A stretch of DNA of 64,000 bases from Methylobacterium sp. WSM2598 (lineage in GTDB: Bacteria > Pseudomonadota > Alphaproteobacteria > Rhizobiales > Beijerinckiaceae): positions 1,637,985 to 1,701,984 of the forward strand of contig NZ_KB900609.1 in the NCBI RefSeq assembly GCF_000379105.1, in the 5' to 3' direction. Under the pieces are notes generated by a model. That model made no database searches. It had not been told where the DNA came from and was given only the letters and a program-made list of their open reading frames with translations. The stretch's first letter is position 1, and every line of letters starts with the position of its first letter. The position numbers and the translations under genes were made by a program. Shown piece by piece: positions 9,840-18,298 of the stretch.

Positions 9840-11435
9840 GTGAGCGGCCGAGCCCCCTCCCGTCCCGGGCCTGACGGGTCCGGGCGGGTCGTGCTGGAAT
9901 TGCGCGGGATCACCAAGCGCTTCGGATCGCTCGTCGCCAACGACGCCATCGACCTCGACCTGAAGCAAGGGGAGATCCTGGCGCTCCTCGGCGAGAACGG
10001 CGCCGGCAAGACGACGCTGATGAGCATCCTGTTCGGCCATTACACGGCCGATGCGGGGAGCGTGCGCGTCGCCGGCCCGGACGGCCGCCTCGTCGCGCTC
10101 CCGCCCGGCCGGCCGCGGGCGGCGCTCGCGGCGGGAATCGGCATGGTGCACCAGCACTTCGCCCTGGCCGAGGCACTGACCGGGTTCGAGAACGTCACGC
10201 TCGGCACCGAGCCGCTCTGGCGCCCCGGCCGCCGCGTCGCCGCCGCGCGCCGCCGCCTGGACGGGCTGATGCGGCGCTCGGGCCTCGGCGTCGACCTCGA
10301 CGTGCCGGTCGCCCGGCTCGCGGTCGGCGAGCGCCAGCGGGTCGAGATCCTGAAGGCGCTCTACCGCGACGCGCGCGTGCTGATCCTCGACGAGCCGACC
10401 GCGGTGCTCACCCCGGCCGAGAGCGAGGGCCTGTTCGCGACCCTGCGGGCGCTCGCCGGGCAGGGGCTCGCCGTCGCCTTCATCTCGCACAAGCTCGGCG
10501 AGGTGCTGGGCGGGAGCGACCGCGTCGCGGTGCTGCGCGGCGGGCGCAAGGTGGCCGAGCGCCCGACCGCCGGCGCCGACCGGGCGGTCCTCGCCGAGCT
10601 GATGGTCGGCCGGGCGGTGCCGGCCTCGCGCCGGCAGGCGCGGGCCCCCGGCCGCGAGGTGCTGGCCCTCGACGGCGTGAGCGTCGCCGGGCCGGATGCC
10701 CGCAACCGCCTCGACGGGGCGAGCCTGTCCCTGCGCGAGGGCGAGATCCTCGGCATCGCCGGGGTGGCGGGCAACGGCCAGGCCGCCCTGGCGCGGCTCC
10801 TGTTCGGGCTCGCCCGGCCGAGCGCCGGCACGGTGCGCGTGAACGGGCAGGTGCTCCGCCGCTTCGCGCCGAAGCAGGCCGTGGCCCTCGGCATCGGCCG
10901 CATCCCGGAGGACCGCCACCACGAGGGCGTGGTGGCGACGATGTCGGTGGCCGAGACCATCGCGGCGGAGGGGATCCGCACCCGCTTCCAGCGGGCGGGA
11001 CTGCTGCGCTTTCCCGCGATCCGGGCGCGCGCAGAGGCCGCGATCCGCGACTACGACATCCGCTGCCCGGGCCCGGACGCGCCGATCCGGCTCCTCTCGG
11101 GCGGCAACATGCAGAAGGCGATCCTGGCCCGCGCCCTCGACGGCGCGCCGGGCCTGATCGTCGCCGCCCAGCCGACCCGGGGCCTCGACGTCGGGGCCGT
11201 GGCGGAGGTGCACCGCCGCCTCCTCGACGCGCGGCTGCGCGGGGCCGGCATCGTGCTGATCTCGGAGGATCTCGACGAACTCCTCGCGCTGAGCGACCGG
11301 ATCGCCGTGATGGTGCGCTCCCGCCTGTCACCGGCGCTCGAGTCCGAGCGCCTCGACCTGACGCGGCTCGGGCTGATGATGGCCGGGCAGGATCCGGACG
11401 GCGCGGCGCGCCCGTGGGACGCGGCCGGGGCCTGA
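9840..11435 (+). CDS. ABC transporter ATP-binding protein with two ATPase domains (BMP/sugar type)
   Basis: This ATPase would power uptake of the ligand bound by the preceding BMP protein. It has two nucleotide-binding domains in 531 residues. The first has Walker A GENGAGKTT (residues 51-59), signature LAVGERQRVE and Walker B VLILDEPTA. The second has the degenerate Walker A AGVAGNGQ typical of the second half in this class, signature LLSGGNMQK, and AAQPTRGLDVGA in place of a full Walker B. The GTG start is coupled to the upstream gene by a one-base gap. No membrane-permease genes follow: the operon ends in palindromic repeats and a convergent xerC. Confidence 0.93.
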   Translation: MSGRAPSRPGPDGSGRVVLELRGITKRFGSLVANDAIDLDLKQGEILALLGENGAGKTTLMSILFGHYTADAGSVRVAGPDGRLVALPPGRPRAALAAGIGMVHQHFALAEALTGFENVTLGTEPLWRPGRRVAAARRRLDGLMRRSGLGVDLDVPVARLAVGERQRVEILKALYRDARVLILDEPTAVLTPAESEGLFATLRALAGQGLAVAFISHKLGEVLGGSDRVAVLRGGRKVAERPTAGADRAVLAELMVGRAVPASRRQARAPGREVLALDGVSVAGPDARNRLDGASLSLREGEILGIAGVAGNGQAALARLLFGLARPSAGTVRVNGQVLRRFAPKQAVALGIGRIPEDRHHEGVVATMSVAETIAAEGIRTRFQRAGLLRFPAIRARAEAAIRDYDIRCPGPDAPIRLLSGGNMQKAILARALDGAPGLIVAAQPTRGLDVGAVAEVHRRLLDARLRGAGIVLISEDLDELLALSDRIAVMVRSRLSPALESERLDLTRLGLMMAGQDPDGAARPWDAAGA

Positions 11436-11461
11436 GCGGGTCCGGGCGGCGCCCGGCCCCG

Positions 11462-11593
11462 CTCATCCCACATCCGCTTGATCCCTTCGGGATGGCGGAT
11501 GTGGGCTTCGCTCAGGCGCCGCGCGGGCTCGGGATCCGCTTGATCCCTTCGGGATGGCGGATGTGGGCCTCGCTCAGTCGCCGCGCGGGCTTT
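11462..11593. repeat. Two tandem copies of palindromic repeat family A
   Basis: Two direct copies with a 62-base period lie here, with core segments at 11495-11526 and 11557-11588. Each has a hairpin of the form CATCCGC/ATCCC-TTCG-GGAT/GCGGAT followed by the core GCGGATGTGGGCTTCGCTCA and CGCGCGGG. Related cores occur at 26621-26652 (opposite orientation) and 40345-40376, so this is a dispersed intergenic family. Confidence 0.75.
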
Positions 11594-11632
11594 TGATCCG
11601 GGATCCGCTTCGATCAAGCGGATCCCGGATCA
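11594..11632. terminator. Perfect 17-bp palindrome between convergent genes, overlapping the xerC stop codon
   Basis: The left arm (11594-11610) and right arm (11616-11632) are perfectly complementary, with a five-base loop CGATC. The palindrome covers the minus-strand stop codon of xerC and lies 158 bases after the plus-strand ATPase gene. It could stop transcription from both sides. There is no strong T-run, so its role as a terminator is inferred. Confidence 0.5.
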
Positions 11633-12592
11633 CATCCGCCCGGCCCGCGGATGCGCCGCCTCGAAGGCGCTCATCAGGCGGGCGGAATCGACCTTGGTGT
11701 AGATCTGCGTGGTGGCCAGCGAGGCGTGGCCGAGCAGGTCCTGGATCGCGCGCAGGTCCCCCTGCCGCGCGAGGAGATGCGTGGCGAAGGAGTGGCGCAG
11801 GGCGTGGGGCGTCGCGCTGTCGGGCAGGCCGAGGGCGCCGCGCAGGGACGCGACCGCGAGCTGCACCACGCGGGGCGAGAGCGGGCCGCCCTTCTGCCCG
11901 ACGAAGAGCGGGCCGTCCGGCGCGAGCGCGTAGGGGCAGGCGGCGAGGTACTCGGCCAGGGCGGCCTGGACCGGGGCGATCACCGGCACCATGCGGGTCT
12001 TCTGCCCCTTGCCCACGATGGTGAGCGTGTCGAGGCCGCCGACCGGCGCATCCTTGCGCCGCAGGCCCAGCGCCTCGCCGATGCGCAGCCCCGCCCCGTA
12101 GAGCAGCGCGAGCACCGCCGCGTCGCGGGCGAGCACCCAGTCGGGGCGGTCCTCGCCGGCCCGGATGTCGGGGCTCGCCAGCGCCACCGCGGCGGCGACC
12201 GGCAGGGGCCGCGGCAGCCGCCGCTCCACCTTGGGCGAGCGCACGGCGGAGAGGGCCGAGACCGTGCCGTGCCCCTCCCGCTCCAGGTGGCGGGCGAAGG
12301 AGCGCAGGGATGCGAGCGCCCGCATCAGGCTGCGCCCGCCGATCCCCTCGGCCCGGCGCGCGGCCATGAAGGCGCGCAGGTCGCGCGGCTTGAGGGCGAC
12401 GAGGGACGGGATGTCGGGCTGGGTTCCCGCCCGCGCGCGGTGGGCCAGGAACTGGCGCAGGTCCCGCGCATAGGCCTCGACGGTGTTGGGCGAGAAGCGG
12501 CGCTCGCGCGCGAGCAGGGTCAGCCAGGAGGCGACCGCCTCCCGCACGTCCGCGGCGCCGGGGAGGAGGTCGGGGGGCGTGGTCTGGAGCAC
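11630..12592 (-). CDS. xerC: Tyrosine recombinase XerC
   Basis: XerC and XerD resolve chromosome dimers at dif during cell division. The protein is 320 residues from a GTG at 12592. The N-terminal SAM-like core-binding domain (about 15-105) includes FSPNTVEAYARDLRQFL. The catalytic set is complete: Arg170 (GAGLRIGEAL), Lys in VGKGQKTR (195 or 198), His263 and Arg266 (HALRHSFATHLL), His289 (LGHAS) and Tyr298 (QIYTKV). The frame stays open far upstream, but that stretch overlaps the epimerase gene in another frame and carries no recognisable domain, so the GTG was chosen. It is chromosomal housekeeping type rather than an integrase next to an attachment site. Confidence 0.92.
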   Translation of the reverse strand: MLQTTPPDLLPGAADVREAVASWLTLLARERRFSPNTVEAYARDLRQFLAHRARAGTQPDIPSLVALKPRDLRAFMAARRAEGIGGRSLMRALASLRSFARHLEREGHGTVSALSAVRSPKVERRLPRPLPVAAAVALASPDIRAGEDRPDWVLARDAAVLALLYGAGLRIGEALGLRRKDAPVGGLDTLTIVGKGQKTRMVPVIAPVQAALAEYLAACPYALAPDGPLFVGQKGGPLSPRVVQLAVASLRGALGLPDSATPHALRHSFATHLLARQGDLRAIQDLLGHASLATTQIYTKVDSARLMSAFEAAHPRAGRM

Positions 12593-12705
12593 GGCGCGGG
12601 TCCCTGGTGGCGCCGCCCCGCCGGGACGGCCGCCCCAGCAGACCCGGCAGCCGTTGAGGCTCCGTTGACGACGCGCCCGCCATCCACCGCGGGTTGCGCC
12701 CGCCC

Positions 12706-13584
12706 TCAGCCCGGCTCGAAGGCCAGCACCACCCCGTGCCGCGCCTGCGCGCCTGGGGCGAGCAGGCGCTGCGAGTCGCGCTCGGCGAGCTCGCCCGAGA
12801 ACCCGACCCAATCCGCGTGGCCGGTCCAGCATTCGAGGGAGAGGAAGGGGGCACTCGGCCGCGTCCAGACGGCGAGGTGCGGGAAATCCTCCGCCTCGAG
12901 CCGGATCGCGGCGCCGGAGGGGGCGACGAAGCGCATCCAGCGGCTGCGCGCGGCGAGGAAGACCAGGGCCTCCGTGAAGGTCTCCGGATCGAGCGCCAGG
13001 AGATCGCCGTCGAGCGGCACCGGGCGCCGCTCGCGCCGCAGCAGCCCGCCCGGGCCCACCTCCGGCACGGCGGGCGACTCGGCCCGCTCGAACTGCACCG
13101 CGTAGCCGCCCCCCGCCCGGCGCTCGCCGCCCGCGAAGGGCCACGGGAAGGCCGGGTGGAAGCCGAGGGCGTAGGGGAGGGGCTCCTCGCCCGGATTGGC
13201 CACCTCGCAGGCGAGGGCGAGTTCGCCCGGGCGCAGGCGCGCCGTGATCTCGAGCCGGAACCGGAACGGGTAGCGCGCCAGCGTCGCCTCGCTCTCCTCG
13301 AGCCGCAGGCGGACGTGGTCGGGACCCTGCTCGACCAGGGTGAAGCGGCTGTCGCGGGCGAAGCCGTGCTGCCCCATCGGGTAGGCGCGGCCCGCGACCG
13401 TCACCTGCCCCTCCGCCGAGGCGCCGACGACCGGGAAGAGCCAGGGAGCGTGGCGGTTCCAGTGCGCGGGGTCGCCGCCCCACAGGCATTCGCGGCCCGC
13501 CACCTGCCAGGAGACCGGCTCGGCGCCGTCGAGGGCGATGCGGGCGCGGGTGTCGCCGCTGCGGATCTCCACCGTCTCACTCAT
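12706..13584 (-). CDS. Aldose 1-epimerase family protein
   Basis: A galactose-mutarotase-like fold protein of 292 residues, probably interconverting anomers of a sugar or sugar phosphate in the cytoplasm. Recognisable family segments are HAPWLFPVVG, YPMGQHGFAR with His73, and LGFHPAFPWPF with His143. The expected catalytic Glu lies in FLSLECWTGHAD near the C-terminus. It most resembles the LacX/YeaD-like branch, so the substrate is not certain. It is transcribed toward xerC with a 113-base gap. The ATG at 13584 is preceded by GGGGAGAT, a good ribosome binding site. Confidence 0.85.
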   Translation of the reverse strand: MSETVEIRSGDTRARIALDGAEPVSWQVAGRECLWGGDPAHWNRHAPWLFPVVGASAEGQVTVAGRAYPMGQHGFARDSRFTLVEQGPDHVRLRLEESEATLARYPFRFRLEITARLRPGELALACEVANPGEEPLPYALGFHPAFPWPFAGGERRAGGGYAVQFERAESPAVPEVGPGGLLRRERRPVPLDGDLLALDPETFTEALVFLAARSRWMRFVAPSGAAIRLEAEDFPHLAVWTRPSAPFLSLECWTGHADWVGFSGELAERDSQRLLAPGAQARHGVVLAFEPG

Positions 13585-13790
13585 CGCGATCTCCCCGGGC
13601 GGCCGCGCCCGGGCCGCGGCGCAGAGTTAGACCACCGCCCCGGCCAGGGTCCAGCTTGCACCGGGCGCGGGTCGCCGGGCCGGCCGCGCGGCCGGCCATG
13701 CGCGGGGCGCAATGCGCGCCGGAGTTGACCTGCTCCCTGGCCCGGGGCTTGCTGTGCGGCGGCCCATCCCCGCTCACCCCAGAGTCCGCC

Positions 13791-14957
13791 ATGCCCGTCA
13801 TCAACCGCGTTTCCGCCCTCGCCGACGAGATCACGGGCTGGCGCCGCGACTTCCACCAGCACCCGGAACTCCTCTACGCGGTGGACCGCACCGCCGGCAT
13901 CGTCGCCGAGAAGCTGCGCGCCTTCGGCTGCGACGAGGTGGTGACCGGGCTCGGCAAGACCGGCGTCGTCGGCCTCATCCGGGGCCGCAGGGCCGAGTCC
14001 GGCCGCACGATCGGGCTGCGCGCCGACATGGACGCGCTGCCGATCGAGGAGGCGACCCAGCTGCCCTACCGCTCGACCGTGCCCGGCACGATGCACGCCT
14101 GCGGCCATGACGGCCACACCGCGATGCTGCTCGGCGCGGCCCGGTACCTCGCCGAGACCCGCAACTTCGACGGCACGGCGGTGGTGATCTTCCAGCCGGC
14201 GGAGGAGGGCGGCGGGGGCGGCGCCGCCATGGTGAAGGACGGCCTCATGGAGCGCTTCGGCATCCAGGAGGTCTACGGGCTGCACAACAAGCCGGGACTG
14301 CCCCTCGGCTCCTTCGCGATCCGGCCCGGGCCGATCATGGCGGCGGCGGACCGCTTCACGATCACGATCGAGGGGCGCGGCGGCCACGCGGCCGCGCCGC
14401 ACGACTGCATCGACACGGTGGTGGTCGCCGCCCAGATCATCACGGCCCTGCAATCGGTGGTGGCGCGCAACGCCGACCCGATCGCCTCCGCGGTGGTGTC
14501 GGTGACGACCGTGCGGGCGGGCGAGGCCTTCAACGTCATCCCGCAGACGGCGGTGCTGAACGGGACGGTGCGCTGCCTCGCCGAGCCGGTGCGGGCGCTG
14601 TGCGAGGCGCGGATCGGCGCGCTCGCGGCCGGGATCGCCCAGGCCTTCGGGGCGCGCGCCGCGACCCACTACGTGCGGGGCTACCCGGTGACCGACAACC
14701 ACCCGGATCAGGCCACCTTCATGGCCGACGTGGCCGAGGAGGTCGCGGGCGAGGCCGGGGTGAACCGCGCCGTCGACCCGATGATGGGGGCGGAGGACTT
14801 CTCCTACATGCTGGAGGAGCGGCCGGGCGCCTACATCTTCCTCGGCACCGGCGACGGGCCCGGCCTGCACCACCCGGCCTACGATTTCAACGACGCGGCC
14901 ACGCCCTACGGCGTGTCCCTGTGGGCGCGGCTGATCGAGCGGGCGATGCCGGCCTGA
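13791..14957 (+). CDS. M20 family amidohydrolase (hippurate hydrolase/N-acyl-amino-acid deacylase type)
   Basis: A metal-dependent amidohydrolase that likely removes acyl groups from N-acyl amino acids or similar amides. From the ATG at 13791 it is 388 residues. Visible motifs are GWRRDFHQHPEL, RADMDALPIEE, HACGHDGHTAMLL (metal ligands Cys104 and His106), FQPAEEGGGGG (catalytic and ligand Glu pair) and MGAEDFSYM. The dimerisation domain contains HAAAPHDCIDTV. An upstream in-frame GTG would add 45 low-complexity residues with no family resemblance, so the ATG matching the family N-terminus was chosen. It is divergent from the epimerase gene. Confidence 0.92.
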   Translation: MPVINRVSALADEITGWRRDFHQHPELLYAVDRTAGIVAEKLRAFGCDEVVTGLGKTGVVGLIRGRRAESGRTIGLRADMDALPIEEATQLPYRSTVPGTMHACGHDGHTAMLLGAARYLAETRNFDGTAVVIFQPAEEGGGGGAAMVKDGLMERFGIQEVYGLHNKPGLPLGSFAIRPGPIMAAADRFTITIEGRGGHAAAPHDCIDTVVVAAQIITALQSVVARNADPIASAVVSVTTVRAGEAFNVIPQTAVLNGTVRCLAEPVRALCEARIGALAAGIAQAFGARAATHYVRGYPVTDNHPDQATFMADVAEEVAGEAGVNRAVDPMMGAEDFSYMLEERPGAYIFLGTGDGPGLHHPAYDFNDAATPYGVSLWARLIERAMPA

Positions 14958-15227
14958 GCCTCATTCCGCCGGCCGGGGCCGAAGGGCTCAGCGGTGCGGC
15001 GGCGAACCGAAGGACCGCGTCGGCGAAACACGATGCGAGACCAAGAGACCGAGCAGAATTGCATGGGGCAATTCCGCTTGGAGGAGGCGAGAGCGGACGC
15101 GCCTCGCCCCGGCGGCCCAGGATGCTGCCGCATCGGGCCGTCGACCATCATGAATCGTCGACGCAAGCCGGTGGCGTGACGAACATTCGGGAACCGAACC
15201 GACGGTCATGAGACAGGGCCGTCGGGA
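14958..15227. repeat. Intergenic region with dispersed repeat family B, copy 1
   Basis: Between the convergent amidohydrolase and aldehyde dehydrogenase genes lies a roughly 64-base element at 14999-15062. It includes GCGGCGAACCGAAG, ACCGCGT and GCGAAACA. A second copy, same orientation and strongly similar, is at 19711-19774. No gene is supported in this stretch. Confidence 0.65.
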
Positions 15228-16748
15228 TCAGAGATCGAAGCTGACGCCCTGGGCGAGGGGCAGGGCGCGGCCGTAATTGATCGTGTTCGTCGCCCGCCGC
15301 ATGTAGGCCTTCCAGGCATCCGAGCCGGCCTCGCGCCCGCCGCCCGTCTCCTTCTCGCCGCCGAAGGCCCCGCCGATCTCGGCGCCCGAGGGGCCGATAT
15401 TGACGTTGGCGATGCCGCAATCGGACCCGGCCGCCGACAGGAAGGTCTCGGCCTCCCCGAGGTCGCGGGTGAAGATCGAGGAGGAGAGGCCCGCCGCCAC
15501 CGCGTTCTGGGCCGCGATCGCCTCGGCGAGGTCGCGGTAGGGCACCACGTAGAGGATCGGCGCGAAGGTCTCGCGCAGCATCGGGCCGGCCTGCGCCTGC
15601 ATCTCGACCAGGGCCGGGCGGAGATAGGCCGCCTCCTCGCCGCGGATGTCGGTCAGGCGCTGCCCGCCATGGATCGCGGCGCCGAGGGCGCGGGCCTCGT
15701 CGAGGGCGCGGGCCATGGCCTCGGCCGCCGCGACGTCGATCAGTGGGCCGACCAGCGTCGCCGGGTCGCGAGGGTCGCCGATCCGCACCGAGGCGTAGGC
15801 CTGCCGCAGCCGCGGCAGGAAGCTCCCGGCGACGCTCTCGTGCACGAAGAGGCGCCGCAGCGTGGTGCAGCGCTGGCCGGCCGTGCCCATCGCCGCGAAG
15901 GCGACGGCCCGCAGCGCGAGGTCGAGATCCGCCGAGGGCGCGATGATCGCGGCGTTGTTGCCGCCGAGTTCCAGGATGGCCCGCGCGAAGCGCGCGGCCA
16001 GGATCGGCGCCACTTGCCGCCCCATCGCGGTCGAGCCGGTGGCCGAGACGAGGGGGATGCGCGGATCGGCCACCAGCGCCTCGCCCAGGGCCCGCCCGCC
16101 GATCAGCACCGAGAGCAGCCCGGGGGGCGCCTCGGGCCCGAAGCGCGCGAGCGCGCGCCCGGCGATGGCCTGGACGGCCAGGGCCGTGAGCGGCGTCTTC
16201 TCCGAGGGCTTCCAGACCACCGGATCGCCGCAGACCAGGGCGAGCGCCGCGTTCCAGGACCAGACCGCCACCGGGAAGTTGAAGGCCGTGATCACCCCGC
16301 AGGGCCCGAGCGGGTGCCAGACCTCCATCATGCGGTGGTCCGGGCGCTCGGTCGCGATGGTGAGGCCGTGGAGCTGGCGCGAGAGGCCGACCGCGAAGTC
16401 GCAGATGTCGATCATCTCCTGGACCTCGCCGAGGCCCTCGGAGAGGATCTTGCCGGCCTCCAGGGTGACGAGCCGGCCGAGATCGGCCTTGGCGGCCCGC
16501 AACTCCTCGCCGAGGAGCCGCACCAGCTCGCCGCGGCGGGGCGCCGGCACCCTGCGCCAGGCCGGGAAGGCCTCCGCGGCCGCCGCGATGGCCGGCCCGG
16601 CCTCTCGGGTCTCGGGCAGGTGGCCGATCACCAGCCCGTCGATGGGCGAGCGGACCGGCAGGCCCGTCCCGGCGAAGGAGGCCGGGACGCCGAGCCGCTC
16701 CAGCACGGCGAGGAGGTCGTCGCGGATGGAGAGGACGGTCGGGGCCAT
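15228..16748 (-). CDS. Aldehyde dehydrogenase, ALDH7-like (semialdehyde dehydrogenase)
   Basis: An NAD(P)-dependent aldehyde dehydrogenase of 506 residues starting at the ATG at 16748. It resembles the ALDH7/AmaB branch that oxidises alpha-aminoadipic semialdehyde (piperideine-6-carboxylate) in lysine breakdown. The cofactor-binding and catalytic segments are clear: ITAFNFPVAVWSWN, WKPSEKTPL, SATGSTAMGRQV, ILELGGNN with catalytic Glu260, and GTAGQRCTTLRR with nucleophile Cys294. The C-terminal GGAFGGEKETGGGREAGSD is typical of ALDH7. It sits downstream of asd on the same strand with an 80-base gap. The substrate assignment is inference. Confidence 0.85.
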   Translation of the reverse strand: MAPTVLSIRDDLLAVLERLGVPASFAGTGLPVRSPIDGLVIGHLPETREAGPAIAAAAEAFPAWRRVPAPRRGELVRLLGEELRAAKADLGRLVTLEAGKILSEGLGEVQEMIDICDFAVGLSRQLHGLTIATERPDHRMMEVWHPLGPCGVITAFNFPVAVWSWNAALALVCGDPVVWKPSEKTPLTALAVQAIAGRALARFGPEAPPGLLSVLIGGRALGEALVADPRIPLVSATGSTAMGRQVAPILAARFARAILELGGNNAAIIAPSADLDLALRAVAFAAMGTAGQRCTTLRRLFVHESVAGSFLPRLRQAYASVRIGDPRDPATLVGPLIDVAAAEAMARALDEARALGAAIHGGQRLTDIRGEEAAYLRPALVEMQAQAGPMLRETFAPILYVVPYRDLAEAIAAQNAVAAGLSSSIFTRDLGEAETFLSAAGSDCGIANVNIGPSGAEIGGAFGGEKETGGGREAGSDAWKAYMRRATNTINYGRALPLAQGVSFDL

Positions 16749-16828
16749 GCGGGTGTCCGGGGCTGGGGGCAAAAGGCGGCCGCGCCGGAGCACCTCGCCG
16801 GCGCGGCCGCGGATCCGGCCGGGGGCCC

Positions 16829-17863
16829 TCAGGCCGCCTTGGTCTTCGGGCTGATCAGCTTGCGGTTGATCAGCACCTCGGCGATCTGGACCGTGTTCAG
16901 CGCCGCGCCCTTGCGCAGGTTGTCGGAGACGCACCAGAAGGACAGGCCGTTCTCGACCGTGATGTCCTCGCGGATGCGCGACACGTAGGTCGCGTCCTCG
17001 CCCGCCGCCTCGTGGGGCGTGATGTAGCCGCCCGGCTCGCGCTTGTCGTCGACCAGCACGCCGGGCGCCGAGCGCAGGATCTCGCGCGCCTCCTCGGCGC
17101 TGATCGGCCGCTCGAACTCCACGTTCACCGCCTCCGAATGGCCGATGAACACCGGCACCCGCACGCAGGTCGCCGTCAGCTTGATCTTGGGATCCAGCAT
17201 CTTCTTGGTCTCGGCCACCATCTTCCACTCCTCCTTGGTGGAGCCGTCCTCCATGAAGACGTCGATGTGGGGGATGACGTTGAAGGCGATCCGCTTGGTG
17301 AACTTCTGGACCTTGACCTCGCCGGCCGTGAAGACGGCGCGGGTCTGGTTGAACAGCTCGTCCATGGCGTCCTTGCCGGCGCCGGAGACCGACTGGTAGG
17401 TGGCGACGACGACGCGCTTGATGGTGGCGGCGTCGTGCAGCGGCTTCAGCGCCACCACGAGCTGCGCGGTCGAGCAGTTCGGGTTGGCGATGATGTTCTT
17501 CTTCGAGAAGCCGACGACCGCGTCCGCGTTCACCTCCGGCACGATCAGCGGCACGTCGGAATCGTAGCGGAAGGCCGAGGAATTATCGATCACCACGCAG
17601 CCCTGCGCGCCGATCCGCGGCGACCATTCCTTCGAGGTCTCGCCGCCCGCCGACATCAGGCAGATGTCCGTGTCGGAGAAGTCGTACTGGTCGAGGGCCT
17701 GGACCTTCAGCGTCCTGTCGCCGAAGGAGACCTCCTGGCCCAGGCTGCGGCGCGAGGCCAGCGCCACGACCGTATCGGCCGGGAAGGCGCGCTCCGCCAG
17801 GATGTCCAGCATCTCCCGGCCGACATTGCCGGTGGCTCCCACGACGGCGACCTTGTAACCCAT
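16829..17863 (-). CDS. asd: Aspartate-semialdehyde dehydrogenase
   Basis: This enzyme makes aspartate semialdehyde from aspartyl phosphate for lysine/diaminopimelate, threonine and methionine synthesis. It has 344 residues with an N-terminal NADP-binding motif VVGATGNVGREML. The catalytic Cys130 is in NPNCSTAQL and the conserved His is in VFIGHSEAV. The ATG at 17863 has GGAG about eight bases upstream. An open extension upstream of this start lacks resemblance to the family and was left out. Confidence 0.96.
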   Translation of the reverse strand: MGYKVAVVGATGNVGREMLDILAERAFPADTVVALASRRSLGQEVSFGDRTLKVQALDQYDFSDTDICLMSAGGETSKEWSPRIGAQGCVVIDNSSAFRYDSDVPLIVPEVNADAVVGFSKKNIIANPNCSTAQLVVALKPLHDAATIKRVVVATYQSVSGAGKDAMDELFNQTRAVFTAGEVKVQKFTKRIAFNVIPHIDVFMEDGSTKEEWKMVAETKKMLDPKIKLTATCVRVPVFIGHSEAVNVEFERPISAEEAREILRSAPGVLVDDKREPGGYITPHEAAGEDATYVSRIREDITVENGLSFWCVSDNLRKGAALNTVQIAEVLINRKLISPKTKAA

Positions 17864-18298
17864 CTCACTCACTCCAGCTTGGCGGCGACCCTCCCCGGAG
17901 ATCGTGATCGGGCCTCGCTCGAAGGAGCCCGGCCTCCGTCCGCCGCGGACGGGGAGGGATCCGAGGACGACGCGAGGCTTCAGCCGGCGATGACCGCCGT
18001 CAGGGCTTTCGTTTTCGTCGTCTGCGACGCGGCACGCATGGCGCGGTGAATCGTCCCCGGACGGTGCTCCGCTCATCGGAGGCACGGCCGAGCGCACCAA
18101 CACCGCGCGGCGGCGGATCTGTCAAGGGCCGCTTGGCCGCGCCGGCAACAGAATCGCGCGGCCGTCATGCGGTGACGGATTGTTCACCACGTTCGCGCGC
18201 TTCCGTGGACGGCGCGCCGGCGCCAACCGGATGGCGAGGCCTGCGCGCTTGCATGGCGGGGCGGCCGCGCGACGGCCGCGCGAGCGTTCGGAGGCCCC
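17864..18298. other. Divergent intergenic region
   Basis: This 435-base stretch separates asd (minus) from the next plus-strand gene and should carry promoters for both. I see no gene, no clear operator and no strong repeat in it. Confidence 0.4.

Noticed and set aside
10832..11435. Second ATPase domain as inactive because of its degenerate Walker A
   Set aside because: A degenerate second domain is normal in this double-ATPase class, so it is not evidence of decay.
11630..12592. XerC-like recombinase as a mark of an integrative element
   Set aside because: Complete housekeeping-type XerC without adjacent tRNA, attachment site repeats or phage genes.
12593..13489. N-terminal extension of xerC
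   Set aside because: The open extension runs opposite frame through the epimerase gene and has no resemblance to recombinases; the GTG at 12592 gives a normal XerC length.
16749..17228. N-terminal extension of the aldehyde dehydrogenase into asd
   Set aside because: The extension overlaps asd in another frame; the ATG at 16748 gives a standard ALDH length.
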